A DNA stretch of 64,000 nt from Macrostomum hystrix (taxonomy: Eukaryota > Platyhelminthes > Macrostomidae): NCBI GenBank assembly GCA_950097015.1, contig CATNEN010000003.1, forward strand, positions 12,939,001 through 13,003,000. Direction: 5' to 3'. Shown here one piece after another: positions 54,301 through 64,000 of the stretch. Position numbers and translations under genes: made by a program. Under the pieces are notes generated by a model. It was not told where the DNA came from and searched no databases. It saw only the letters and a program-made list of their open reading frames with translations. Positions within the stretch are counted from its first letter, which is position 1. Every line of letters begins with the position of its first letter.

Positions 54301-57300
54301 CCAAGTTAATCTCCTCTATGGAATCTGAGCGTTAATCTCCAAGTTAATCCCCAAGTTAATCTCCTCTATGGAATCTGAGCGTTAATCTCCAAGTTAATCC
54401 CCAAGTTAATCTCCTCTATGGAATCTGAGCGTTAATCTCCAAGTTAATCCCCAAGTTAATCTCCTCTATGGAATCTGAGCGTTAATCTCCAAGTTAATCC
54501 CCAAGTTAATCTCCTCTATGGAATCTGAGCGTTAATCTCCAAGTTAATCCCCAAGTTAATCTCCTCTATGGAATCTGAGCGTTAATCTCCAAGTTAATCC
54601 CCAAGTTAATCTCCTCTATGGAATCTGAGCGTTAATCTCCAAGTTAATCCCCAAGTTAATCTCCTCTATGGAATCTGAGCGTTAATCTCCAAGTTAATCC
54701 CCAAGTTAATCTCCTCTATGGAATCTGAGCGTTAATCTCCAAGTTAATCCCCAAGTTAATCTCCTCTATGGAATCTGAGCGTTAATCTCCAAGTTAATCC
54801 CCAAGTTAATCTCCTCTATGGAATCTGAGCGTTAATCTCCAAGTTAATCCCCAAGTTAATCTCCTCTATGGAATCTGAGCGTTAATCTCCAAGTTAATCC
54901 CCAAGTTAATCTCCTCTATGGAATCTGAGCGTTAATCTCCAACTTAATCCCCAAGTTAATCTCCTCTATGAAATCTGAGCGTTAATTTCCAAGTTAATCC
55001 CCAAGCTACTCTCCTATATGGGATCTGAGCGTTAATTTCCAAGTTAATCCCCAAGCTACTCTCCTATATGGGATCTGAGCTATTTGTTTAGTTAATCTAC
55101 TTTATGATGTCAAGGATTAATTTCCCAGTTAATCTCTTCTTTGGTATCTGTTTGTTAATCTCTCCAGCTTCGGGTTGGCTGCTTCTGCAATGTTGGCGCC
55201 TGTCAGCGCTACCTGAACATCACGGATGAGCAATTATTAAACAATCTTCGCGCCGGGCACGTCTGCGGTGACAGTGTCGACTTAGTCGACGGTAGGCCTA
55301 CTGGCGCAGTGCGGGCCTCATTCGGCTACATGTCGGATGAATCCGACGCGGACGCTTTGATCTCAATGGTGGCGGAGAATTTCGTTCTGACAAAGCTGAT
55401 ACCGCCAATTCCTGGCTTGGCGACGCCGTCTTTGATGTCCATGTCACGCGACGAGCTCGCCAGCTTGTTCCGCGGAGGTGTCGTGGACGGCGGCAACATC
55501 AAAGCGTCAGTCAATAGCGGCGCCGCCCATTTGGCTCGCATCTTTCTCTATCCGGTGAAATCGTGCGCCGCCTTTGAAGTCGCCGCCAGTTGGCCAGTAG
55601 ATGGTCGGGGTTTTTATCTGGACAGGCACTGGATGGTTGTTAACGAGTCTGGCCTCTGTCTGACTATGAAACGAGAGTCGCGTCTTAGTCAGGTATGTTT
55701 AAATGGTTTCGCACGGTTGTCGGAGCTTAAAAATAGATTTCTATAGTGTATTAGTATATACTCTATTAGTATACAAAATAAAGTAAATCTGCTGTCTGGC
55801 AGGCATTGTGCAACTGTAACTCCTTCTTCTAAGGAAAAATTACAAAAAATATTTAATAAAATGCATAAAATGCATTTGTGCTACTGTCTAATTAGTAGTA
55901 CTTTATAATAATAATAATAATTGCATGAGGGCTGCGGGCAGTGGCACATTATTTGGTGACACTAGACTCGCAGCCAGCAAGGAGGCAATACTGCCAATTT
56001 GGCAGACTCCTGAGCACACACACACAGGTGTGTACATCCGCCCTGATTTTCTCATCATCAGGCAGTGTACACTCTCACTGTGCCTTGGAGGTTGGTCCTC
56101 AAGGGCGTAGATTGCACGACAAGCCGCCAAGCCTTCTCTCCGCGGCTGCATCCTAAATTAATGTGGCATCACCGCGGAATCGAGCTCCGAGCCACCGACC
56201 TCCTATTAGTAGTATCTACTCAATACATTTACCTTGAGATTTACCGCCAATCCTCAGGTACGGCCGTTCATCGACCTAGAAAAGCGGCTACTTATTATGA
56301 ACTCTCCCCAAGCCGAACGCAACGTAATTGTGCCGATGGACGCCGGGCATCAGACTGCAGCCCTCTGCCTCAGCAGCCGCGTCTGCGGCAGCCGGGTTCG
56401 CCTATTGGACTGCGGACAGGCCGCCGCCGACTGGCTGGAGGCCGTCATCGGCTATCCCTGCCGGCTGGTCCGCCAGGACGGAGCCCGCATGGCCAAGACT
56501 GGCGAACAGGTCTGTCTCTCTGTCTGTCTGTCTGCCTGCCTGCCTGTCTGTCTGTGTGTCTGTGTGTCTGTCTGTCTGTCTGTCTGTCTGTGTGTCTGTG
56601 TGTCTGTCTGTCCTACTAAAATCTTCAATATTCCGTCCTTGTCCTGACTTGCCGCGACTCTTATTTATCCCCGGCCAAATATCGCAGGCCATCTCGCTAG
56701 CCAATGAGCAGCAGTTTCTTCTGCTCAACGAAGCCAGCGTCGCCCACCTGCTCGACTGCATCGGTGGTGAGAGTCCACTGGACCTTCCCCAGCTAATCGG
56801 CAGGTTTCGAGCCAATCTGGTCATTCGCGGCTGTCAGGCCATGTCCGAGGAGGCCTGGACTCGATTGAGCATTGGTGATAGAAAGTTTATAGCCCACGGT
56901 GTCTGCACTCGGTGAGTTACTAAAGAGAGAGCGGATTGAAGAGGTAGGGAGCGGATTGATGAGGTAGGGAGCGGATTGATGAGGTAGGTAGCGGTTTAAA
57001 GAGGTAGGGAGCGGACTGATGAGGTGGGGAGCAGATTGATGAGGTAGGGAGCTTATTAAAGAGGTAGGGAGCGGATTGATGAAATGGGGAGCAGATTGAT
57101 GAGGTGGGAAGCGGATTAAAGAGTAAGGGAGCGGATTGAATATTTATGGAGCGGATATAGTTGGTAGAGAGCGGATATAGTTGTTAGACAGCGGATATGG
57201 TTGGTAAAGAGCGGATTGAGTTGGTAGAGAGCGGATTGAGTTGGTAGACAGCGGATATGATTGGTAGAGAGCGGATATGGTTGGTAGAGAGCGGATTGAG

Positions 57301-58304
57301 TAAGTAGAGAGCGGATTGAGTTAGTAGACAGCGGATATGGTTGGTAGACAGCGGATATGATTGGTAGAGAGCGGATTGAGTTAGTAGACAGCGGATATGG
57401 TTGGTAGACAGCGGATATGGTTGGTAGGGAGCGGATATGGTTGGTAGAGAGCGGATTAAGTTAGTAGACAGCGGATATGGTTGGTAGACAGCGGATATGG
57501 TTGGTAGACAGCGGATATGATTGGTAGAGAGCGGATATGGTTGGTAGGGAGCGGATATGGTTGGTAGGGAGCGGATATGGTTGGTAGGGAGCGGATATGG
57601 TTGGTAGGGAGCGGATATGGTTGGTAGGGAGCGGATATGGTTGGTAGAGAGCGGATATGGTTGGTAGGGAGCGGATATGGTTGGTAGGGAGCGGATATGG
57701 TTGGTAGGGAGCGGATATGGTTGGTAGGGAGCGGATATGGTTGGTAGGGAGCGGATATGGTTGGTAGAGAGCGGATATGGTTGGTAGGGAGCGGATATGG
57801 TTGGTAGGGAGCGGATATGGTTGGTAGGGAGCGGATATGGTTGGTAGGGAGCGGATATGGTTGGTAGGGAGCGGATATGGTTGGTAGGGAGCGGATATGG
57901 TTGGTAGGGAGCGGATATGGTTGGTAGGGAGCGGATATGGTTGGTAGGGAGCGGATATGGTTGGTAGGGAGCGGATATGGTTGGTAGGGAGCGGATATGG
58001 TTGGTAGGGAGCGGATATGGTTGGTAGGGAGCGGATATGGTTGGTAGGGAGCGGATAACAGTGATGTAAGCTCAGTCCAATCTCTCATTTCCCGCCTGTC
58101 AGTTGCGACATGATCGGCATCGATCAGGACACGGGCGAATCCACAGTGGAACCGATGCGCACCCTGTCACAGATGAAAGGCGGCGCTTTAAAGTTTGGCC
58201 TGTACGTTTCGGCGGCGCCTGATACTCTGTCCTCCAGATCGGAGGCAGTCGAAGATGGGCCCACATTTCAATTGGCCGTTGGCGATGTTATCAAGGCTGA
58301 ATAA
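48345..58304 (+). CDS. MOCOS: Molybdenum cofactor sulfurase, 7 exons, 773 aa
   Basis: Adds the terminal sulfur to the molybdenum cofactor of xanthine dehydrogenase and aldehyde oxidase, in the cytosol. Exons: 48345-48497, 51738-52340, 52987-53349, 55168-55692, 56258-56509, 56688-56911, 58103-58304; all phases close (2322 bp). N-terminal PLP-dependent, NifS-like part: YVYLDHAGATLYS, YGNPHTQ, VVFTSGATAAIKLLAE, and LSFYKMFGYPTGLGAL with the PLP-binding Lys at about residue 218. RVGCFCNVGACQRYL in exon 4 carries the conserved Cys pair of the family, followed by CGDSVDL. The C-terminal MOSC part starts ARIFLYPVKSCAAFEV and ends at C.MIGIDQDTGE and LKFGLYVSA. Length is somewhat short of the vertebrate enzyme but no domain is missing. 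ATG choice: the first ATG (48339) is in another frame; 48345 gives the conserved start. Confidence 0.95.
48498..49101. other. MOCOS intron 1, part before the Helitron
   Basis: Contains copies of a dispersed word around CGATACATATCGGCTA at 48529-48544 and 48696-48715, and an inverted copy at 48793-48807. Otherwise unassigned. Confidence 0.6.
50170..50700. repeat. 69-bp coding minisatellite inside the Helitron ORF
   Basis: About seven near-identical 69-bp units encode the 23-residue repeat RTAEARRNETAVQTQQRQEQ-NRD on the minus strand. Highly charged, likely a long helix or coiled coil. A 69-bp unit keeps the frame whatever the copy number. Confidence 0.95.
51628..51668. repeat. (CA)n(CAGA)n microsatellite at Helitron 5' end
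   Basis: CACACACA run followed by five CAGA units, just inside the Helitron terminus. Confidence 0.95.
52470..52850. repeat. Minisatellite, 22-bp unit, MOCOS intron 2
   Basis: Unit contains TGCCATTTTCTAATCAAATA plus AG, about 17 copies, with GATCAAGAAG and GGCATT variants. Each has TTTTCTAATC (branch-point-like) and AAG. Confidence 0.95.
53355..55165. repeat. Minisatellite, 38/50-bp unit filling MOCOS intron 3
   Basis: 5' units are 38 bp (AATCTGAGCGTTAATCTTTA, TGTTAATCTCCTCTATGG). 3' units are 50 bp, with an extra 12 bases that duplicate the AAGTTAATCCCC motif. About 38 units in all. Array and intron coincide: it begins at the donor, and its last degenerate unit contains the acceptor TGTTAATCTCTCCAG|CTT. 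Confidence 0.96.
55903..56205 (-). mobile_element. SINE-1 copy, MOCOS intron 4
   Basis: Plus strand shows the ATAATAATAATTGC tail, GGGCTGCGGGCAGTGGCACA, CACACAGGTGTGTACATC and CACTGTGCCTTGGAGGTTGG, ending in a B box read in reverse (GGAATCGAGCTCCG). It ends about 50 bases before the exon 5 acceptor. Confidence 0.82.
56513..56612. repeat. (TCTG)n microsatellite, MOCOS intron 5
   Basis: TCTGTCTG run with TGCC and TGTG variants. It starts at the donor itself, CAG|GTCTGT, so the splice site is part of the microsatellite. Confidence 0.96.
56920..58060. repeat. Minisatellite, 20-bp unit filling MOCOS intron 6
   Basis: Unit GAGCGGATATGGTTGGTAGG, about 57 copies. The 5' third is diverse (GATTGATGAGGTAGGGAGCG types); the 3' half is almost perfect. 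It begins about 15 bases after the donor CG|GTGAGT and ends about 40 bases before the acceptor. Confidence 0.96.
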
Positions 58305-58529
58305 TTACCTATTTACCTATTGCCTACTTAACTGATTTGGTGCTAATTTGAATCAAGGAATCAATCCGAAATTCACATTTGATTCATTGCTATTGAATCA
58401 TTAGGCTACATTCCGTCTGCAATTTTTCAAATTGTTTAATCGCCGTTTTTTACAGTAAAAATATTTGTTTACCTGTTGCACTGATTTATTTATCTTTCAA
58501 TTAGATACTTTTATTTAGCTGAGTACAGG

Positions 58530-59015
58530 ATTAGGGATCTATAGAATGACCAGATAATTAGATTATGGAATGAACAGATTAAAGGATTTTAGCATACCAG
58601 ATTAAGGGATTTTAGCATACCAGATTAGGGGATTATAGCATACCAGTTTAGGGGATTATAGAATACCAGATTAGGGGATTATAGCATACCATATTAGGGG
58701 ATTATAGCATACCAGATTAGGGGATTATGGAATACCAGATTAGGGGATTATAGCATACCAGATTAGGGGATTATAGCATACCAGATAAGGGGATTATAGA
58801 ATACCAGATTAGGGGATTATATCATACCAGTTTAAGGGATTATAGCATACAAGATTAGGGGATTATAGAATACCAGATTAGGGGATTATAGAATACCAGA
58901 TTAGGGGATTATAGAATACCAGATTAGGGGATTATAGAATACCAGATTAGGGGATTATATCATACCAGTTTAAGGGATTATAGCATACCAGATTAGGGGA
59001 TTATATCATGACCAG
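58530..59015. repeat. Minisatellite, 23-bp unit, after MOCOS
   Basis: Unit contains ATACCAGATTAGGGGATTAT and AGA, about 20 copies with ATAGC and CATACCAGTTTAAGG variants. Intergenic. Confidence 0.94.
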
Positions 59016-59515
59016 CTTAATGGATTCAGATTAGTGGATTATAGAATAGGGGAATAAAGAATTACCAGAGGTACGAAGACCATTAAGAATGACCAGTGGG
59101 TTTTATTTTATGTACAGTATTGGCATAAACTAAAGCATAGTGCTTAAAGTTGTAGAAAATGTAGAATTTTATTATCATTTTATTTATTTGTTTATTCTTT
59201 CTATCTTAGAAATATCCTTTAACCATGACGAAGAGGTCTATAAATAAGGGTGTAATTTTAACACTATCAAAATCAATATTCTTGATGTTTCAGACGCAGA
59301 AGTTTCAATCATAAAATTTTTATAACAAAATATACCGTTTTTATACAAAAAAGTCCTTTTGATTTATTGATTTTTTTCATTAAAGCAAAATATTTGTACT
59401 GCTGTTTTTTAACTTAAGTGCAGAAATAAAAATATATAGATCAAATTATAATAGGTAAATTTTTCGGGGAAAAATATGTTTTTTTAACGCAACAATTTCA
59501 GCATTTTCTGTTCGC
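59016..59515. other. AT-rich region before the zinc-finger gene
   Basis: No array or transposon. A good acceptor, AACAATTTCAG, ends at 59501, only 14 bases before the ATG used, so an upstream non-coding or coding exon may lie here or further left. Confidence 0.45.
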
Positions 59516-61107
59516 ATGTACTGTCCAACATCTAAAGAAGGTTACCATGGCAACAATCACAACGATCCAAATATTTCCGCGGCAGCAACAGGAGCCCAGC
59601 ACCAGCAGTCAACTTGTCCTCAGCAGCAGCAGCAGCAGGGCGATCTGTTTGTCTGTGGTCGGTGTTCCATCAGATTTCACAATATTGATCAATTTCTAGT
59701 GCACAGGAGTACCGCTTGCCCATTGGCGCAGAGTAATGTCATCTCAACGGACCGACTTCTGGCTCACCTACAACAGGGACAGCCGATTCAGTATCAACAG
59801 CAGCATTATCATCATTCTCATGATTCTCATTATCATGAGCAGCAGCAGCAGCAGCAGCAGGTGTCCGATGGCAATCTGACAATGTCTAACGAGGCAGTCT
59901 GTGCCAGTATTGCTGCTAATCAACAAATTCATCAAACTGCTGATACTGGAATCACACAATTCATTGGCGCACCCGACACTGCCGCTCAGGTTAGTCCTAA
60001 GAAGTTGACGCATTTTTAATCCATTTGTGTGTACTTCTGATTTCTTGTTTTCGCATTGAATTCGTTATCTTTTCTTATTTACCTAATCCCTTTTCTCATT
60101 TATCTAAACCACTTCTTTATTTGCTTAATCTGTTTCCTTACTTCCACTAATCCGTTTCTTAATTACCCAATCCATTCCCCTAATCCGTTTCTCACTTACC
60201 CAACCCATTCCCCTAATCCGTTTCTCACTTACCCAACCCATTCCCCTAATCCGTTTCTCACTTACCCAACCCATTCCCCTAATCCGTTTCTCACTTACCC
60301 AATCCATTTCCCTAATCCGTTTCTCACTTACCCAATTAATCTTCCTTAATCCGTTTCCCTTGTATTCCAAATTCATTAATCCGCATTCTTTATCTATTTT
60401 CTTAATCGCATTCATGATTTGCATTTCTTTAAAACCCTAATCCGTTTCTTTACTTGCCTTTACTTACTCGCTTTTCTCGAAATCGAATTAAAAATTTCAA
60501 ACTCAAAGGATTTCTTGTCGAAATTCATAAAAAATGCATTTTTCGCTACATTTCGGCTATTGATTTATGATTTACTATTATCCCAAATTAAACATTTTAC
60601 AGGCCTACAATTCCAACTATAGCACAGTGGCCAATCTTGGCGACTGCACTGTCGCCATGAGTCAAAACGGTTATTATGATTCGGCAGCACTGACTGCTCA
60701 TAACAATGCTAATCGAACTCAGCAGCAGCAGACACAAGCTCTAGACGATCAGCAATCAGCTCTGCCCCTCACTACACTACTATCGGAAGCGTCAGTAGTA
60801 TTAGATGTTGTTGGATCCAATGCTGCGCCTATCAGTACAGCCCAAGTGTCTGCAGATAATCCATGCTTTGATTATCAACAGCATCAGTATCAACCACAGC
60901 AGCATTATCACCAAACTGAACATATTGCAGCTTACACTGATCACTATGTACATCAGCATCAGCATCAACAGCCAGTTATTGAATCGTCTAACTACTTGTC
61001 GAATAGTCATCATCAGCATTATCATCCCCACCAAGATCCTCATTACAATCAGCATTATCAACATCATCAGCACCAAGTATTTGAAAACGGGTCCTATGTC
61101 TGCCAGC

Positions 61108-61148
<41 letters not shown>

Positions 61149-63163
61149 AAACATCATAATCATCATCAACAACAACAATATCAACAACAACATCATCAAC
61201 AACAACAACAACAACAACAACAACCGAATGTTTCGGAGCCAGCTTCATCTGCAACAATGCAGCATCGTTTATCGTCGTACAATGTTGCTCATACTACTGA
61301 TAATGCTACTTCTAGTAGTCATCAACGCAACTACAATCAAAGTAAAAGTGGGAAATATAGAGCGTCCGGCCAAATTGTTCAGGCAAGCACTAATCGACCG
61401 CAATCGTTTCCTTGCACAATGTGCGATCTAGTTTGCAAGCATCAGAATCAATTGACGCTTCATATGCGCAAACACACGGGTTAGTACATTTTTCGTATAT
61501 TTTTACTTTTTATGCACAGTTCTACTTGTTAAACAATTTAGTAGTGTAGTGCGCAAATTTTGCGGCTCAGAAAACAAGTTTCCGTGGGTTTTATTCATTG
61601 ACGTCTTATGATATCAATGAATTTTTTTCATACACATTGATAGGTACATATAGATATGATTCCATTTTTATTTTATTTAGAATCCTAATGAAGGATTAGA
61701 AATAATGATATATGAATTTAATTTTCGATACATATCTGATAGGGTCATGAATTTTCTTGCAACGTTTCAATACATATCGGATAGGGCACTGAAGTATTTC
61801 GTTAATTTTTCGATACATATCGTCTTTAAAATCTATTCACCAACCCCGCAGGCGAGAAGCCATTCCAATGCGTCATCTGTGGCCGGTCGTTCTCGCTAAA
61901 GCACAATGTTCGCAAGCACATGAATTCGCACAAGATTTGGCCAGCCGTGACTTCACAGCCGTTGCCGTCGTCAAATTTGACTTCGGCAGTCGCCACAGCG
62001 GATCCTGATGAACAGTGCAATGAAGCCGACGCAACTGCGGCCGCGATCGAAGCTGACGAGGACGCCGCTGCCTCTGCATTGACAAAATCTGCATCGTCAG
62101 CAACAGCAGCAGCGGGCTCTTCCGCGGTTCCCACCGATGCCTTGGTAGTTCGACCGTCCAAGTCAATTAGCGCGGCGGTTCGAGTGAAAGCTTACACGAT
62201 TCTGGAATCGGATGGGCTTGGAAGAAATTCGGCCGAACCTCTGGTAAAACCTCTATTTAAATGGTCTCTATTAAAATCTTCAGGATCATTCTGAAATCTT
62301 CGGGATCCTTTAAAATCGTCAGATTCATTCTGAAATCTTCAGGATCATTCTGAAATCTTCAGGATCATTCTGAAATCTTCAGAATCATTCTGAAATCGTC
62401 AGGATCCTTCTGAAATCTTCAGGATCATTCTGACATCTTCAGGATCATTCTGAAATCTTCAGGATCATTCTGAAATCGTCAGGATCATTCTGAAATCTTC
62501 AGGATCATTCTGAAATATTCAGGATCATTCTGAAATCGTCAGGATCATTCTGAAATCTTCAGGATCATTCTGAAATCGTCAGGATCATTCTGAAATCGTC
62601 AGGATCATTCTGAAATCTTCAGGATCATTCTGAAATCTTCAGGATCATTCTGAAATCTTCAGGATCATTCTGAAATGTTCAGGATCATTCTGAAATCTTC
62701 AGGATCATTCTGAAATCTTCAGGATCTCAAATCTTCAGGGCCATGGGTTTAAAAGTGGATTTCTTCATCTCCAACATTGCTGAAGGTTCTGGTGGACAGT
62801 CGTCACGAGTGTCGCTTCTGCAATCAGTGCTTCCCCAGCTATCACAGGCTGCGCAGTCATCTGCATCAGCTGCACGAACAGTGCAAAGTCTATCGCTGCC
62901 TGCTAGCAGCTTGTCAGTTCCAGTGCGGCCAGCTTGATCCGTTCCTTCGTCACCTGGATCAGCACCGCACAGCGGGTGAACTGGCCTATCCCTGTCACCT
63001 GTGCGGCAAACAGCTGCCAACATTGCAGCTCCTGGCTCTGCACGAGGCTGCTCACGGGCCGCCTAATCGGGCCGAATCTGATGTTGAAGACGAAGACGAC
63101 GATGTTCAGGATGTTGGCAAAGTTCGAGGACGAAGGACAGCTCATAGAGAGCCTGCTCGGTTG
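59516..63163 (+). CDS. Gln/His-rich C2H2 zinc-finger protein, 3' incomplete
   Basis: Exons: 59516-59989, 60603-61479, 61852-62243, about 62786-63163; phases agree, the second join completing HTG|EKPF. Probably a nuclear DNA-binding regulator. Fingers in order: an atypical CGRC-x12-H-x4-C module in exon 1; [22 protein letters not shown] in exon 2; the TGEKPF linker and [20 protein letters not shown] in exon 3; [17 protein letters not shown], a divergent CLLAACQFQ finger and [17 protein letters not shown] in exon 4. Long Gln and His runs occupy exon 2 (about 61107-61150 and 61165-61222). An early CG.C.x.F.HR.C module with later fingers recalls the ZNF341 type, but I cannot confirm this. The start is uncertain because an acceptor precedes the ATG. 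The exon 4 acceptor (GCTGAAG|GTT) and donor (TTG|GTGATT) are also less certain. The gene continues past the right edge. Confidence 0.78.
60155..60350. repeat. Minisatellite, 33-bp unit, zinc-finger gene intron 1
   Basis: Unit contains CCCCTAATCCGTTTCTCACT and TACCCAACCC, about 6 copies. CTAATCC plus a pyrimidine tract in each unit. Confidence 0.94.
62260..62735. repeat. Minisatellite, 20-bp unit filling zinc-finger gene intron 3
   Basis: Unit GAAATCTTCAGGATCATTCT with ATCGTCAGG variants, about 24 copies. It starts within about 20 bases of the donor at 62243. Each unit reads TTCTGAAATCTTCAG, acceptor-like. Confidence 0.96.
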
Positions 63164-63174
63164 GTGATTCATAT

Positions 63175-64000
63175 TTATGTACTCTGGGTGTCAGTTGGTG
63201 TATTGTTGTGGGTGTCAGGAGTTGGTGTATTGTTGATGGTGTCAGGAGCTGCTGTATTTGGATGTCAGAAGCTACTGTAGTGGGATGTCAGGTGCTGTTG
63301 TATCGGGATGTCAGAAGCTACTGTAGTGGGATGTCAGAAGCTACTGTAGTGGGATGTCAGAAGCTACTGTAGTGGGATGTCAGAAGCTACTGTAGTGGGA
63401 TGTCAGAAGCTACTGTAGTGGGATGTCAGAAGCTACTGTAGTGGGATGTCAGAAGCTACTGTAGTGGGATGTCAGAAGCTACTGTAGTGGGATGTCAGAA
63501 GCTACTGTAGTGGGATGTCAGAAGCTACTGTAGTGGGATGTCAGAAGCTACTGTAGTGGGATGTCAGAAGCTACTGTAGTGGGATGTCAGAAGCTACTGT
63601 AGTGGGATGTCAGAAGCTACTGTAGTGGGATGTCAGAAGCTACTGTAGTGGGATTTCAGAAGCTACTGTAGTGGGATGTCAGAAGCTACTGTAGTGGGAT
63701 TTCAGAAGCTACTGTACTGGGATGTCAGAAGCTACTGTAGTGGGATGTCAGAAGCTACTGTAGTGGGATGTCAGGTGCTGTTGTATCGGGATCTCAGAAG
63801 CTACTGTAGTGGGATGTCAGAAGCTACTGTAGTGGGATGTCAGAAGCTACTGTAGTGGGATGTCAGGTGCTGTTGTATCGGGATCTCAGAAGCTACTGTA
63901 GTGGGATGTCAGAAGCTACTGTAGTGGGATGTCAGAAGCTACTGTAGTGGGATGTCAGAAGCTACTGTAGTGGGATGTCAGAAGCTACTGTAGTGGGATT
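63175..64000. repeat. Minisatellite, 23-bp unit, runs off the right edge
   Basis: Unit contains GATGTCAGAAGCTACTGTAG and TGG, with a rarer GGTGCTGTTGTATCGG unit recurring at 63290, 63775 and 63865. At least 33 copies. Intronic if the exon 4 donor is right. Each unit holds CTACTGTAG. Confidence 0.96.

Noticed and set aside
60805-61431. 208-codon Asn/Ile-rich frame overlapping the zinc-finger exon
   Set aside because: Alternative reading of the CAA/CAT-rich exon 2; the real frame joins the zinc fingers through in-phase splice sites.
1420-64000. CRISPR-like arrays of regularly spaced repeats
   Set aside because: Units are contiguous without unique spacers, no cas genes, and the host is a eukaryote with spliced genes.

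Overview
The window is nuclear DNA from an invertebrate animal. It holds five multi-exon, GT-AG spliced protein genes of clearly metazoan type, with non-LTR, Tc1/mariner, hAT, Helitron and tRNA-derived SINE elements, and no bacterial features. I cannot fix the phylum from sequence alone. A lophotrochozoan (a free-living flatworm or similar) or another non-vertebrate bilaterian is my best guess. A cluster of AGGCCT-type palindromes at 27-29.4 kb would also suit an ambulacrarian.

Layout. (1) 1-830: Helitron Rep-like fragment running off the left edge. (2) 2620-12713, minus strand: a complete nine-exon ammonium transporter; all exon phases close and give 565 aa. (3) 14699-25997, minus strand: a single-pass membrane protein with a cytoplasmic death domain, most like the p75NTR/NRADD branch. 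Its last three exons are firm and its first exon is tentative. (4) 25998-30127: a head-to-head intergenic region with one intact hAT MITE. (5) 30128-44700, plus strand: an extended synaptotagmin (membrane hairpin, SMP, C2A, C2B and two alternative terminal exons that each encode a C2C). Its first intron carries a LINE inside a dead Tc1/mariner. (6) 48345-58304, plus strand: a complete seven-exon molybdenum cofactor sulfurase, 773 aa, with a Helitron in intron 1. (7) 59516 to the right edge, plus strand: a Gln/His-rich C2H2 zinc-finger gene, 3' incomplete.

The outstanding feature is the non-coding DNA. I count more than 30 minisatellite arrays (units 14-50 bp), together about a third of the window by my approximate spans. 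Most sit inside introns and some fill an intron almost from donor to acceptor. Nearly every intron longer than about 200 bp holds either an array or a transposon. Many units, read on the transcribed strand, contain splice-like words: branch-point-like CTAAC/CTAAT/TTAAT, YAG acceptors, GTGAGT donors, or abutted CAG|GT. In MOCOS intron 3 the true acceptor lies inside a diverged repeat unit. Two arrays in different introns of the ammonium transporter share unit types in inverted orientation, and another array type is an expansion of the core of a hAT MITE. The genes themselves (ammonium transport, death-domain signalling, ER-plasma membrane contact sites, molybdenum cofactor maturation, transcription) do not form a pathway; they are ordinary neighbours.
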